Under the pieces are notes generated by a model, which saw nothing but the letters and a program-made list of their open reading frames with translations, was not told where the DNA came from and ran no database searches. 64,000 nt of DNA from Streptomyces panaciradicis (GTDB lineage Bacteria > Actinomycetota > Actinomycetes > Streptomycetales > Streptomycetaceae), in assembly GCF_023516615.1 (NCBI RefSeq), contig NZ_JAMGBF010000093.1, forward strand, positions 1 to 64,000, given 5' to 3'. Positions within the stretch are counted from its first letter, which is position 1, and each line of letters begins with the position of its first letter. This document shows, in pieces, positions 1 to 9,390 of this stretch. A program made the translations under genes and the position numbers.

Positions 1-321
1 GCCTCGCACAGATGATGGCTGAAACCCTGGCCCGGTTGCAGCTCTAACTACGCGCCCCCACAGCCCGAGCTCGGCGAGGGTGTGGATGTTGGGCCGGTAC
101 CGCGATCCGGGTGCAGACGGTCGTCCTGTCACGGGCGGGATCGGCGAAGACGAACTGGCGGGCGCAGTACCAGGAAACATCCGGCTCCGGCGAGCGCGGC
201 GGCGCTGAGTAGACGGCCTGCTCGGAAAAGGGCCGCAGCGCCGGCAAGTGCCGTGTGCCGGCACCGCGCGAGGACTCGGCTCGGGACTGCGCCGAAAGAC
301 TCGAAGGCGCCGATCCTCACG
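1..321. other. left edge, no confident gene
   Basis: On the plus strand a frame entering from the left stops at TAA (45-47) after reading LAQMMAETLARLQL, so it may be the 3' end of a gene lying outside the window. On the minus strand around 60-250 there is a coding-like stretch with RQFVFADPARDRTT that faintly resembles actinobacterial transposases, but it has no clear start and changes frame. Neither can be named with confidence. Confidence 0.3.
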
Positions 322-861
322 TCATCGACGCTTCTCGATGACCTTCGCGTGCAGGAGCGTGCCGGCGAGCTCGATGCGCAGGCGCGGATCGCCGACGTGA
401 CTCTTGGAGCGGAGCTTCACCTTGGCGTAGGTGCTGCTGAGCCCGTCGGTGTCGATCACGATGTCCTGCGCGCCGACGATGACCAGCTTGCTGTGCACCA
501 TTTCCGTCTCGATCCGCAGGACGCCCGAGGTGATCACCGCGTCGGTGAAGTCGAAGGTGACCCGGGAGTGCTGCGAGCGCACCTCGATGCGCGCGGGTAC
601 GTACCAGCGTCCCTCCCGCACGTACCTGCCGCCGTGCTGCTCGACCACGAGGACATCCTTGACCTGCGCCATGGCCGTGACCGGTAGGTCGGCGGTGAGT
701 TCGGCCAACTCGCCGAGCGTCTGGGCCGACAGCGCAGTTTCCAGTCGGCTGTCGAGTTCGTCGGCGCTGAGCCGGCCATCACCGGCGGCGACCCGCAGCA
801 CATCCACCACGCGGTCGCGATCCTGGTGCGATGCCCGCAGGCCGGGCTGCTCGTTGGACAT
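322..861 (-). CDS. DUF1707 domain protein
   Basis: This encodes 179 residues starting with MSNEQPG. Residues about 9-61 form a DUF1707 (SHOCT-like) domain, with the typical RASHQDRDRVVDVL start followed by a helix pair ending near SAQTLGELAELT. The rest, about 85-179, is beta-rich and resembles the LiaF-like C-terminal domain that often follows DUF1707. No signal peptide or membrane helix is visible, so it is probably cytosolic. The frame stays open upstream to about 1209, but that part reads as a broken membrane-protein gene, so the ATG at 859-861 was chosen. Function in actinobacteria is unknown; LiaF-like proteins elsewhere take part in envelope-stress sensing. Confidence 0.8.
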   Translation of the reverse strand: MSNEQPGLRASHQDRDRVVDVLRVAAGDGRLSADELDSRLETALSAQTLGELAELTADLPVTAMAQVKDVLVVEQHGGRYVREGRWYVPARIEVRSQHSRVTFDFTDAVITSGVLRIETEMVHSKLVIVGAQDIVIDTDGLSSTYAKVKLRSKSHVGDPRLRIELAGTLLHAKVIEKRR

Positions 862-933
862 GCCAGCCACGGTAACAGCGCCGGAGCGAGTTCGAACTAC
901 CAGGCCATGACGCCGCTTTGGGACGGCCCTACA

Positions 934-1655
934 GGCCCAGGTCGCGGCCGCGGAAGTCGTCCAAGGACTCCCGCCGCACGAGGAGCAGGAGCCGTACGAC
1001 AGGCCCAGTCCGAAGGCCGGCGCGACGGTACCGGCGATGACCACGGCGCGAATCACCGTGAACAGGACCAGCGGACGGGTCAGCTTCCATCGGGAAGTGC
1101 CACCCGGGAGCCCCGAGAAGGGCTGACCCCGGTCCGTGCGCCCCCGGATGAGACACCACAAGAAGGTCACCGTGATCCACAGCGCGGCCCTTCCGGTCCA
1201 GGAGAGCACTTGCGCCCAGACACAGTTGGTGATGTGGCCCTGGTCATGGATGCTGACCTCGAATCCGACCGCAACGATGAACCAGATGTTGAGCAGCAGT
1301 GCGTGACGAATCTGCGAACCGCGAACGCGGCCGCCAGCCCGGCCGCCAACGTCACCACGAAGGCGACGAGCACCAGCCAGCCCCAGGCCCTTGACCCGAC
1401 GCCCAAGGCCAGCGCGGTCACCCCGGCGCCGATCAACGGGAAGAGGGCGATGGAGAGCACGCGATGGCCGTAGCTGCCTCCGGGGTCGGCCAGCGCCGCG
1501 AACAGCAGGCCGAACAAGGCGCTGAGCAGGTACACCTCATTCCCGATCGCCCAGAACACGAACATCAGCACCGGCGCGGCGTCCAGGAACGCCACCGCCC
1601 GCGGCCTGTTCAGCCCTCCAGGATTGAGCTCGAACACCCTCGACAGCCAGGTCAT
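934..1655 (-). pseudogene. broken FUSC-like membrane protein gene
   Basis: The ATG at 1655 opens a frame of hydrophobic helices (FLDAAPVLMFVFWAIG, then a long Gly/Ala/Leu/Val segment) typical of the N-terminus of FUSC/aromatic-acid-exporter-like proteins. Near 1296-1320 the meaningful reading moves to another frame: RHALLLNIWFIVAV, then VWAQVLSWTGRAALW. Near 980 it is lost again after GLGLSYG. With at least one frameshift and no proper C-terminus, the gene is probably inactive. A sequencing error could explain a single shift, but the missing C-terminal half argues for real decay. It lies just upstream of the DUF1707 gene on the same strand. Confidence 0.55.
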
Positions 1656-1939
1656 GACCTTCTGTCAAGGCAGCCAGGAAGCGAGCCGCCGCAGGGTGGA
1701 GACAAGAGTCGCCGCGCCCGGATCAGCCATCGTGGCGGGTCTCGACCTCCCGGTAGCGTGGCTGAGGGCGGTGGTGGTGCAGCGAGGCATACGCGTGCCC
1801 AATGGGTCGGATCGCTCGCCGCCGTGGCTGGGTGTCGTCGGCTCATGTCCAGACGGGCCCCGGACCCGCCTGATGCGCTGAGCCTGCTGCACATTGAGTG
1901 TGTATGCAGGGCGGGTGACCCGCCATCCATCCCCGCGGC

Positions 1940-2509
1940 CTAACGGCGGCCGGAGGGGTCCTCGCCGCCCTGCTTCGATGCTTCGTGACGTTCCAGCCCG
2001 GTCTTGACCGCGCCGAGGATCACGCGCGCCGCCACACCGACCAGGATCAGATTGCCGATCATCTGCAGCATGACCATGACCCTGGCTTCGGTCAGCCGGG
2101 GGGCAATGTCACCGAAGCCGACCGTCGCAAACACCGTGACCGTGAAATAGAGCGCATCGGTACGCGTCAACGACTCGGTGAAGGCACCAGCCTGGTTCCG
2201 GGCGAGCACAAAATACCCCGCAGAAAACAACAGCAAAAACAGCGGCAGATACGTAGCCAGAGCTTCGACCGCGCGCAGCCGCGGCGCCTCGGAACGTGCG
2301 ATCCGCTGCACCTGCCAGGCAATCAAAACCACCAGACACAGCACCCCCGCGACCAGCCAGACGACGACAGCGACCGAGTACACCTGGTCCAGCGGCAGCA
2401 AGTAGTAGGCGACCACCATGGCGGTCACCATCGTCGCCGCACGCAACAACGTGCGAAACAGCAGCAGCAGCCGCGTCTTGCGGGAAAGATTTTCGAAGCT
2501 CCGTCTCAC
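1940..2509 (-). CDS. two-TM-pore potassium channel family protein
   Basis: This is a 189-residue integral membrane protein of the Ion_trans_2 family. The selectivity filter TVGFGD lies at residues 129-134, inside the pore loop YFTVTVFATVGFGDIAP. It is followed by a pore-lining helix at about 147-169. Hydrophobic helices at about 14-40, 44-66 and 85-103 precede the pore. The tail after residue 170 is short and charged, with no RCK/TrkA domain, so it is a bare pore module expected to form a tetrameric K+ channel in the plasma membrane. Family assignment is firm from the filter; gating is unknown. It stands alone, with debris on both sides. Confidence 0.85.
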   Translation of the reverse strand: MRRSFENLSRKTRLLLLFRTLLRAATMVTAMVVAYYLLPLDQVYSVAVVVWLVAGVLCLVVLIAWQVQRIARSEAPRLRAVEALATYLPLFLLLFSAGYFVLARNQAGAFTESLTRTDALYFTVTVFATVGFGDIAPRLTEARVMVMLQMIGNLILVGVAARVILGAVKTGLERHEASKQGGEDPSGRR

Positions 2510-2664
2510 CGCGCCTCAGCCTTCGCCCATGCCGACCTCCCGACGTTCACCTCTCAGCACCCTGCCGGAAAAGCCCGCTGACGACACCGCGACACCAGGG
2601 CCAGAGCCCAGAGGTTTCACGCTGAGGGCCGCACCCGTGCCGGTATGCCACTGAAGTTGATCGA

Positions 2665-2950
2665 TTACGCCTGGGCCGTGGTCTTCTGCTTGAGGCGTTC
2701 GTAAGGCGTCTGGCCGCCGAGGCCGCCGTGGGGGCGATGGTGGTTGTAGCAGGCCTCCCACTCGCGCAGTTTGTCGTTGAAGACCTCAGCGTCGTCGATG
2801 GTGACGGCGTCGAGGAGCTGGTAGAACTCCTCGGCGTCGATGCGGTGGGAGCGTTCGACCTTGCCTTTGAGCCGCGGGGTGCGGCGCTTGATGTATGGAA
2901 CTGGGCGCCGTTGTCGGTCTGGATGACCTCGACCTGGAACGGCAGGGGTT
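2665..2950 (-). mobile_element. IS481-family transposase remnant (3' end)
   Basis: The minus strand reads the C-terminus of a DDE integrase-type transposase: KVERSHRIDAEEFYQLL, then WEACYNHHRPHGG, then TPYERLKQK, with a stop at 2665-2667. The catalytic-Glu region and the HRPHGGLGG motif are typical of IS481-family elements. Upstream at 2900-2950 another frame reads PLPFQVEVIQTDNGAQF, the segment around the second catalytic Asp. Between them about 25 residues are missing and the frame shifts, so this is a degenerate fragment. Confidence 0.7.
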
Positions 2951-3106
2951 GAGAAGCGCGAAGCCCACGATGAGGACTACCTCAACTCCACAAACCCGTA
3001 CATGGAATCGGCCCAAGTGCAGATCCTCGGCTTGATCATCGAGCAGAATCCGACCTGCTTCGGTGGCGCGATGCACGCGACAGCGGCGAAATTGCACAAG
3101 CCTTGA
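2951..3106 (+). pseudogene. 3' fragment of an unrecognised gene
   Basis: An open frame without its own start reads EKREAHDEDYLNSTNPYM, then AQVQILGLIIEQNP, and ends at TGA (3104-3106). Composition and codon use look coding, and the frame abuts the IS481 remnant, so it is probably the tail of a gene cut by the insertion. No family was recognised. Confidence 0.3.
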
Positions 3107-3447
3107 TCCACGGACGCGGAGGGCTCCGCAGGGGAGGACGCCGCCTGTGAACTTCTCAGCGTCCCGTTCAATGACTGCTCGGTCACAGCAGACGGCTGAC
3201 GTGGGGTCCGGCTGCTGTGCAGCAGGGGAAATACGGTAACCCCCGAGCCTGGGGCCGACAGTGCCGCCCGGGCGCCGGCCAGCGGCAGATCACTGTCGAC
3301 ACCACGGCATGCAACCCTCTCCCCCAGCCCGCCTGCCAGCGGCTAACTCGCCATCAGCCGCACATTGACATGATGTCTTCCCTGCTCGGAGCCTGTCTCC
3401 TGTACCAGCCGTCAGGCGGGTTGCTGCCCCTGGTCATCAGGCGGGGG
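3107..3447. other. no recognisable gene
   Basis: This is intergenic DNA between the gene fragment ending at 3106 and the symporter-family gene. No frame here gave a recognisable protein, and no convincing hairpin terminator was found. Confidence 0.4.
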
Positions 3448-4509
3448 TCATGCGGCCGGGGCTGCGCGGCGGCGTACGACGCGGTTGGCGGCCGTCTTCT
3501 GCAGGAGCCCGTAGGCCAGGACGGGCAGGAGGAGATGGGGCTTGTCGGGGAGCGCGGTGGCGATGAGGACTGCGCTGGCGCTGCTGTTGTTCATGCCGCA
3601 GGCAAGGGTGAGGGAGGAGGCCGATGAGGTGTTCAGCCTCAGGATGCGGGCGGCGATGCGTCCGAGGGTGAAGGACGTGAGGCAGACCGTGGTCGCGGTG
3701 GCCAGTGCGGCCGCGAACAGCAGGGGGCGGGGGTGGGCGACGAAGGAGCCGAGGGCGCCGCTGGCGTTGACGTAGGTCAGCACGAGGGAGCCGCCCAGTG
3801 CAGTCGGCACCACCACGGCCAAGAGACGGTCCACCCGGGGCGGGGGCACAAGGAGGCGACACAGGAGGCCGGCGGCACAAGGCAGGACCACACCGACAAA
3901 AGCGAAGCCGTCCTGGGTGGCGTGCGCGGTCGCAGCCAGGCTCTTGGAGTAGCTGCTGTCCAGCAGCGGCAGCAGGCTGCTGATGAGGAAGGGGATGGTG
4001 ATCGGGCTGAGGAGCGTGGAGACGAGGACAAGGCCCACCATGGTGGGCTGGTCGCCGTCGCCCTTGCTGGTCCAGACAGTGGCGCCGGCGGCGATGGGCA
4101 TGGCAGCGATGAGGATCATCGCGGTGATCAGGCCACTGCCGCCGTCGCTGTCGGGCGTCTGATGCAGCAGGAACGCGACAGCGGGAATGACTACAAACGG
4201 GATCGCCAGGTGCAGCACAAGCCCCGCGAGCAGCGCCTTCGGACTGCGTAGCAGGCCGGCCAGCGCGCGCACGGGGACCTGCAGGCCGGCCGAGAACAGA
4301 ACAAGTGAGAGCAGGACTGAAGCGGTGTGCACGCGCGGGTGGAGCACCTCGCCAAGGGCCAAGGTGTGAGGGTGGCGCAGCCACAGTCCAGGAGCAGGCC
4401 AGAGCACGGCGGCCGCGTAGGAAAGGATCACCGCCCGGCCAAGCCGGCGCCGCAGCCACGCGGTGATTCCGTCAGCCGATGGGCGGTCGGCGGGTCGTGC
4501 GGGACTCAA
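3448..4509 (-). CDS. bile acid:sodium symporter (BASS) family transporter
   Basis: This 353-residue protein has about nine to ten hydrophobic helices and the layout of the BASS/ArsB-like fold. Features include a conserved helix pair with GLQVPVRAL, the glycine-rich LITAMILIAAMPIAAG stretch, and the late motif SSASSLTLACGMNNSSA, which matches the conserved GMxN(S/T)A-type core helix of the family. Family members are sodium-coupled carriers of organic anions; the substrate cannot be told from sequence. It appears monocistronic, with remnants on both sides. Confidence 0.8.
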   Translation of the reverse strand: MSPARPADRPSADGITAWLRRRLGRAVILSYAAAVLWPAPGLWLRHPHTLALGEVLHPRVHTASVLLSLVLFSAGLQVPVRALAGLLRSPKALLAGLVLHLAIPFVVIPAVAFLLHQTPDSDGGSGLITAMILIAAMPIAAGATVWTSKGDGDQPTMVGLVLVSTLLSPITIPFLISSLLPLLDSSYSKSLAATAHATQDGFAFVGVVLPCAAGLLCRLLVPPPRVDRLLAVVVPTALGGSLVLTYVNASGALGSFVAHPRPLLFAAALATATTVCLTSFTLGRIAARILRLNTSSASSLTLACGMNNSSASAVLIATALPDKPHLLLPVLAYGLLQKTAANRVVRRRAAPAA

Positions 4510-4984
4510 GGCGGTCTGCTTCCGTCAGAGGGGCGGGGGTGGGACGGAAGGCCGTTATGCGCAGGCAGACGGTGGTGTGCATGGTCTTTAGAGTGGCCGG
4601 TTGTGCGCGGTGGTGCAGGCGGTGCCGCGCAATGGTCAGGATGCGTTCAGGTCTGTGGTGACACGGTCGGACACCCTGAATTGTGGAACCTCCGGGACAA
4701 CCGGCCAGCCGAGGTCCGGTGGTGCCGCTTCGTCGTCGCCTCGACGCGCGGGAAGGGGGCACTCCTGGCCTCAATCGGTCCGATACTCGGTCCAATTGTC
4801 ATAACGCGTGTGAACGATCTCGTACCTCGCCGCAGCCCCACAGACCGCACCCTCCTCGACGCGGGCAGCCACGCCCGGCACAGTGAGCCGATGATCGCAG
4901 CCGTAGAGCCGCCGTCGCTGGTGGCGAAGACCGCGAAGGTGTGATCGGCGGCGGACCCGGACGAGTCGCCGCCGATCAGGTCCG
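4510..4984. other. intergenic, nothing assigned
   Basis: This gap lies between the BASS gene start and the stop of the next minus-strand gene. A minus-strand stretch near 4870-4950 (ADHTFAVFATSDGG) looks weakly coding but has no start, no neighbours in frame and no recognised family. No terminator hairpin was identified. Confidence 0.4.
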
Positions 4985-6265
4985 TCAGCGCATGTCTGTG
5001 AGGAGCGTGTTGAGTTCTGCCTCCTGCCGGGCCGGTGACATCGGCGGGTTGGGGTGGTCGATGCCGAACGTCTTCAGGACGCGGTCCATCTGGGCGTCGA
5101 GGAACGTCCAGCCGGTGTTGTCCAACGGCTGCAGTGAAGCCTGGTCGGCATCCCAGAGATCGCGCAGTGACTGGGCAGCTGCATGGGCCCCGGACGCGTT
5201 CCCCGCCTCGGCGTCCCTGAGCGAGGTCGACCCTAGCGACTTGAGTGCGGCGACCTTCGCGGGCGGGAACTTCTTCACGGCCTGGCCAGGCGCGAGGTGC
5301 ACGGTGGAGGTGGCGTCGGTCTCCGGCGCCGGGCCGACGTGCGGCTGGGCGTGGGCCCAGACCAACAGGCCCGTGGTGGCGACGGCGAGCACTCCGAACC
5401 CGGCCAGCCCGACGCGCTCCTTGCGCTGGTCGCCGGTGGTTTGTGCGGCGTGAGCAGCATGGGCGGCCTCGTAGGTCTCGGTGACGTCCGAGCGCGTCAC
5501 CGTCAGGTAGATCACGGTCGCCAGGATCAGGCCGAGGAAGATCAGGCTGGTGGTGAACGTGCCCAGCGCCAGACCGGTCGGCTCGCCCGGCTGAGCGACC
5601 TTCGGGGAGGCGAGCCAGTCGCCGATGTTCGCGCCCAGCGGGCGAGTCAAGATGTAGGCGAGCCAGAAGGACAGCACCGGGTTCGCGCCGAACCTCCACA
5701 GCGCCGTGATCGCGGCGATGAGGCCGAGCGGCAGCAGCACGGAGAGGCCGGGGCTCCATCCGGTCAGCTCCAGCGTCCAGTCGCCGGTCGCGGTGCCGAG
5801 TGCGAAGGTGACGAGAACGGCGAGCCAGTAGAACGACTCCCGCGGCAACGTGGTGACGGAGTGGATCGACAGCGTGCGCTCGCGCAGCCACCACGTGCCA
5901 AAGACCACCGCGAGCAGCACGGAGAAGACCGCGGAACTGATCCACAACGGCACGTTCAGCTGGTCGGTCAGGATGTCCGTGTACAGCGTGCCCGTGACGC
6001 TGACGACGACCACGGTCAGCCAGTAAGGGAAGGGAACATAGCGCTTCAGCCGCAGCTGGACGGCCAGGACCACCACGAACACAGCGGTGAAGATCCATGC
6101 CGTGTTCACCAGGCCGACGCCCAGCTTCATGTTGATCCAGTCGGCGAAGCTCTCACCCACCGTCGTGCACAGGATCTTGATCACCCAGAACCAGATGGTG
6201 ACCTCGGGGACCTTGTTGAGCATGAGGCGCCCGGTGCGTGTGCGCGCTTCCGTTGTCGTTGTCAT
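4985..6265 (-). CDS. COG4705-like multispanning membrane protein with extra C-terminal domain
   Basis: The protein has 426 residues starting MTTTTEART; the ATG at 6263-6265 was chosen over an in-frame start 11 codons upstream. The N-terminal two thirds contains about eight TM helices with the internal repeat seen in COG4705 proteins: KVPEVTIWFWVIK near the start and FWLAYILTRPLGANIGDW in the second half. COG4705 proteins are usually shorter. Here, after a TM helix near residue 295, about 110 hydrophilic, helix-prone residues ending in LLTDMR are added, probably outside the membrane. The gene lies 38 bp from the sensor kinase stop and is probably co-transcribed with that kinase and its regulator. 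Biochemical function is unknown. Confidence 0.7.
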   Translation of the reverse strand: MTTTTEARTRTGRLMLNKVPEVTIWFWVIKILCTTVGESFADWINMKLGVGLVNTAWIFTAVFVVVLAVQLRLKRYVPFPYWLTVVVVSVTGTLYTDILTDQLNVPLWISSAVFSVLLAVVFGTWWLRERTLSIHSVTTLPRESFYWLAVLVTFALGTATGDWTLELTGWSPGLSVLLPLGLIAAITALWRFGANPVLSFWLAYILTRPLGANIGDWLASPKVAQPGEPTGLALGTFTTSLIFLGLILATVIYLTVTRSDVTETYEAAHAAHAAQTTGDQRKERVGLAGFGVLAVATTGLLVWAHAQPHVGPAPETDATSTVHLAPGQAVKKFPPAKVAALKSLGSTSLRDAEAGNASGAHAAAQSLRDLWDADQASLQPLDNTGWTFLDAQMDRVLKTFGIDHPNPPMSPARQEAELNTLLTDMR

Positions 6266-6303
6266 GCAGGGAGGTTGACGCGGGGAACCTGCAAGCAACC
6301 TGA

Positions 6304-7572
6304 CTACGTCGCCGCGCCTGCGGCAGGGAAGGTCACTTCGACGTGTCCTTGGCCGTCCGCGATCGCGCGGACCTTCACGCCGGCCGAGGCGGCGATGCGC
6401 CGGACCACCGGCAGCCCCAGCCCGTACCCGTCGCCGCCGGTCACGCCCGCTTCGAATACCCGCTCGACGTCCGCGGGGTCGAACCCGGGGCCGTCGTCCA
6501 GAACGTCGACCACGATGGAGTCACCCCGGTCGCGCGCCGTGATCCACACGTGGGAGCGCGCGTGCCGCAGGCCGTTGTCCAGTAGGGGTGACAGCAGTGA
6601 CACGACGGTGTCGGGTGCCACGGCCACCTCGGTCCTCGCAGGGAAGGTGACCTCGACCGCGCGGCTGCCGATGGCCCGCCGCGCGGCGGAGCGCAGGTCG
6701 CAGAGGTTCCCCTCGTCCGCGCGTGCTCGCGCGGCGCGCAGGATCGCCGCGATCGCCGTATCGAGGCGGTCGACCTCACTCAGTACGGTTTTCGGCGGCA
6801 CCGGCTCGCCGGACAGTTGAGCCAACTGTGCCTCGCCCCGCAGGACCGTGAGCGGGGTCCGCAGTTCGTGGGCGATCTCATCGGTGAGTCGGCGCTCGTC
6901 CGCCAGCGCGTTGTCGACGCGCTCCAGGAGACGGTCCAGGGTCTGTCCCAGCTCCCCGAACTCATCGCGCGGGACTCCGAGATTGAAGCGGCGTCCGGGT
7001 TCGTGATGGCCCCATTCGTCGGCAAGGGCCGCCATCTCGTGCACGACTCGCAGCGCGCGGTGCACCACGAGGTGAGCAATGCCGCCGGCGATGAGGATCG
7101 TGAGGCCGCCCAAGATCAATGACAAGGTCAGGCTGCGCTGCTCGGAGGTCTCGTACGGCGTGAGGTCCACCCGAACGATCACCATGACCTGATGGCCGTC
7201 GACCGGGACCCGCCGCGCGTACAGGAGGTAGTCGCCGACAGACGCGGTCTGGGATCGTCCCGAGTCCGCCAGCACCTCGACACGACCGGCCATCCTCGCC
7301 GGCACGTTCCCGTCGATCAGACGGCCGTCGGCGTACACCCAGGCGACCTCGTCCAGCGCCTCACTGCCGTTCTCCGTGAGCACGACCTGGCCGCCCTTGG
7401 CGGTGACGTTCGCCGCGACCGCCTCGGCGCGGGCATGGGCCAGATCGTGCGCGTCGGCGTCCGTCACCCGGCTCAGCAGCACATGTGAGACCACGACCAG
7501 GACCGCGACCACGGCAGTGGCGATCAGCACGGTCAGCGCGACGACCCTGCTGCGGAATCCTGTCACTGCCAT
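6304..7572 (-). CDS. OmpR-type sensor histidine kinase
   Basis: This 422-residue membrane kinase starts MAVTGFRSR, its start overlapping the end of the regulator gene by 10 bp. TM1 is at about 10-33, an extracytoplasmic sensor at about 34-146, TM2 at about 147-172, then HAMP. The H-box DEIAHELRTPLTVL has the phospho-accepting His near residue 235. The catalytic domain has LSPLLDNGLRHA (N-box), DDGPGF (G1) and GYGLGLP (G2), so the kinase looks complete. It is encoded with a winged-helix regulator and, downstream, the COG4705-like protein. The unit suggests envelope sensing that controls the neighbouring membrane protein; the signal is unknown. Confidence 0.9.
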   Translation of the reverse strand: MAVTGFRSRVVALTVLIATAVVAVLVVVSHVLLSRVTDADAHDLAHARAEAVAANVTAKGGQVVLTENGSEALDEVAWVYADGRLIDGNVPARMAGRVEVLADSGRSQTASVGDYLLYARRVPVDGHQVMVIVRVDLTPYETSEQRSLTLSLILGGLTILIAGGIAHLVVHRALRVVHEMAALADEWGHHEPGRRFNLGVPRDEFGELGQTLDRLLERVDNALADERRLTDEIAHELRTPLTVLRGEAQLAQLSGEPVPPKTVLSEVDRLDTAIAAILRAARARADEGNLCDLRSAARRAIGSRAVEVTFPARTEVAVAPDTVVSLLSPLLDNGLRHARSHVWITARDRGDSIVVDVLDDGPGFDPADVERVFEAGVTGGDGYGLGLPVVRRIAASAGVKVRAIADGQGHVEVTFPAAGAAT

Positions 7573-8216
7573 CGGTAGCCCACGCCACGGACCGTCGCCA
7601 GACGTTCGGCAACGCCCAGCGGACCGAGCTTGGTCCGCAGTCGGCGCACATAGGAGTCGAGGGTGTTGTCGCTGACCTGGGCTCCGTGAGGCCATCCGGC
7701 GGCGACGAGGGCGTGGCGGCGTACCGCGTCGCCCTGAGAGGCGATCAAGCGGCCAAGCAGCCGAAACTCGGTCGGAGTCAGGTCCATGCTCACCGCATCG
7801 CAGGTCACCACGTGCTTGGCCGGATCGAGAACCACGTCTTGCGGTGCGGGCGCCACGGTGGACCGCCGCAACAGCGCTCGAACGCGCACCAGCAGCTCCG
7901 GTATGTCGAAGGGCTTGGTCATGTAGTCGTCGGCTCCGGCCTCGAAGCCACCCACCTTGTGGTGTAGACCGTCCAGGGCGGTGAGCATCAACACCGGCGC
8001 GTCCACGCCACGAGCCCGAAGGGCCAGGCAGACGTCCCGGCCGTCGGCGTCCGGCAGCCCGAGATCCAAGACGACCAGATGAGGCGTCGGTGCGAGCTGA
8101 CGCAGCAGGCTGTCAGCCGTGGCGGCCACGGAAACGGTGTGCCCATCGTGTTCCAGGGCACGCCTGAGGATGCTGCGAACCGCCGCATCGTCTTCGCACA
8201 CCATGATGAAGGCCAC
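7563..8216 (-). CDS. OmpR/PhoB-family response regulator
   Basis: This 217-residue protein has an N-terminal receiver and a C-terminal winged-helix DNA-binding domain. The phosphorylation site is Asp51 in VVLDLGLPDADG, with an acidic cluster at residues 8-10, Thr79 and Lys101 (MTKPF) completing the receiver site. The DNA-binding part shows LTPTEFRLLGRL and the recognition-helix region DNTLDSYVRRLRTKLG, ending with RGVGYRWQ. It is first in an operon with the overlapping sensor kinase, its obvious partner, and the COG4705-like gene. Confidence 0.92.
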   Translation of the reverse strand: MAFIMVCEDDAAVRSILRRALEHDGHTVSVAATADSLLRQLAPTPHLVVLDLGLPDADGRDVCLALRARGVDAPVLMLTALDGLHHKVGGFEAGADDYMTKPFDIPELLVRVRALLRRSTVAPAPQDVVLDPAKHVVTCDAVSMDLTPTEFRLLGRLIASQGDAVRRHALVAAGWPHGAQVSDNTLDSYVRRLRTKLGPLGVAERLATVRGVGYRWQ

Positions 8217-8516
8217 GCGCAGACCCTAGATACTCAGGTCCAAATTCTCCATCTGCCCAGATCAGGTGCCGTCATCCCCGCGACGCCCTGGCGTGTGACA
8301 AGGACCGCCACGCACAGGCGCGCGGCCACCCCCGGCGCCTGCGGTCACGCCTCGCCGTGCGGGCGCAGGCTGTTCCGTTCGGCCCGAACCATGCCGGTCA
8401 CGCTGCCTCAGTGGGTCAGCAGAACCGCGTCGTCCGTCAGTTGAGCAGCCCGCGGCGCCCCACCGCCGCCGACACGCTCCGGGAGCACGGCTGACGATCC
8501 TCGTCTCGGCGGCGTC
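8217..8516. other. intergenic, nothing assigned
   Basis: These 300 bp separate the regulator start from the stop of the permease gene, both on the minus strand. No frame gives a recognisable protein. The promoter of the two-component operon probably lies just right of 8217, but no clear -10/-35 pair was seen. Confidence 0.4.
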
Positions 8517-9323
8517 TCATGTTGCCTCTTTGACAGGCAGGCGAGGTGCCCGGGGCAGGCGGTGCAGACGGTGGCGAGCGACGAGCTCGAGTGTCACCGC
8601 CACCGCGATGGACTGCACGGCCATGAGCGCGATCAGGACGAACAACTGCACCGCCCCGGCCATGACGGGACCGGCCCCTGCCAGCAGCATGCCGACGAAT
8701 GCGCCGGGGAGCGTGACCAGCCCGACCGTACGGGTCTGATCAATGCCAGGCAGGAGCGCCTCGGAGGCCGCGGGGCGCGCGATCTCCATCCTGGCGTCCC
8801 GGTCCAGGAAGCCCAGGGCCATCGCGGCTTCCACCTCGCCGTGGCGCTGCGCCAACTCGTCCAGTGCACGTCGTCCGGCCAGTACGGTCACGGTGAGAGC
8901 ACCACCGATGAGCTGGCCGGTGATCGGGATCAGTGCAATGCCCTTGACGAGAACGAGTCCCGTCAGCAGCAGCACCGCGACGACCGGCATCACGCCGACG
9001 CCGATCGGAGCGGCTGTCAGCCACCAGGTGTTGTTGCCGGTGATTCTGCGTCCTGCCGTACGCACCGCCACGCAGGACATCACGAGGAGGAACGCCACCA
9101 GCCCCAGCACGGACTTGACAGCCCAGGCGATGACCACCGACACCACGGCGAGTTGCACAGCGGCGCGCACCCCAGCGACGAGGATCTCCCGGGCCCGACT
9201 CCTGTACGGATATGGGTCGAGATGGAACTGGCCCGCGACCACCGCCGCCACCAGGAGCAGCACGGCAAGGAGGACCCCCAAGGGGAGGTTGACCGGTATC
9301 AACGACGCCGCGCTCGAAGTCAC
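8517..9323 (-). CDS. fetB: UPF0014/FetB-family ABC permease
   Basis: This 268-residue protein has seven or so TM helices and the family signature region AMALGFLDRDARMEIARPAASEALLPGIDQTRTVGLVTLPGAFVG (given here only to mark residues about 170-215). FetB of E. coli works with the ATPase FetA in iron homeostasis; in many genomes the family is annotated simply as UPF0014. No FetA-like ATPase gene is visible nearby, so a partner would have to be encoded elsewhere, or the protein may have another role. The next two genes to the right are remnants, so this is a lone gene at the edge of a debris field. Confidence 0.8.
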   Translation of the reverse strand: MTSSAASLIPVNLPLGVLLAVLLLVAAVVAGQFHLDPYPYRSRAREILVAGVRAAVQLAVVSVVIAWAVKSVLGLVAFLLVMSCVAVRTAGRRITGNNTWWLTAAPIGVGVMPVVAVLLLTGLVLVKGIALIPITGQLIGGALTVTVLAGRRALDELAQRHGEVEAAMALGFLDRDARMEIARPAASEALLPGIDQTRTVGLVTLPGAFVGMLLAGAGPVMAGAVQLFVLIALMAVQSIAVAVTLELVARHRLHRLPRAPRLPVKEAT

Positions 9324-9390
9324 GACCCCACCCTAAGGAACCGCTGCCCAGGTCGGTGCTCCGGACGTAACGCCGACGCCTGCCGATGTT

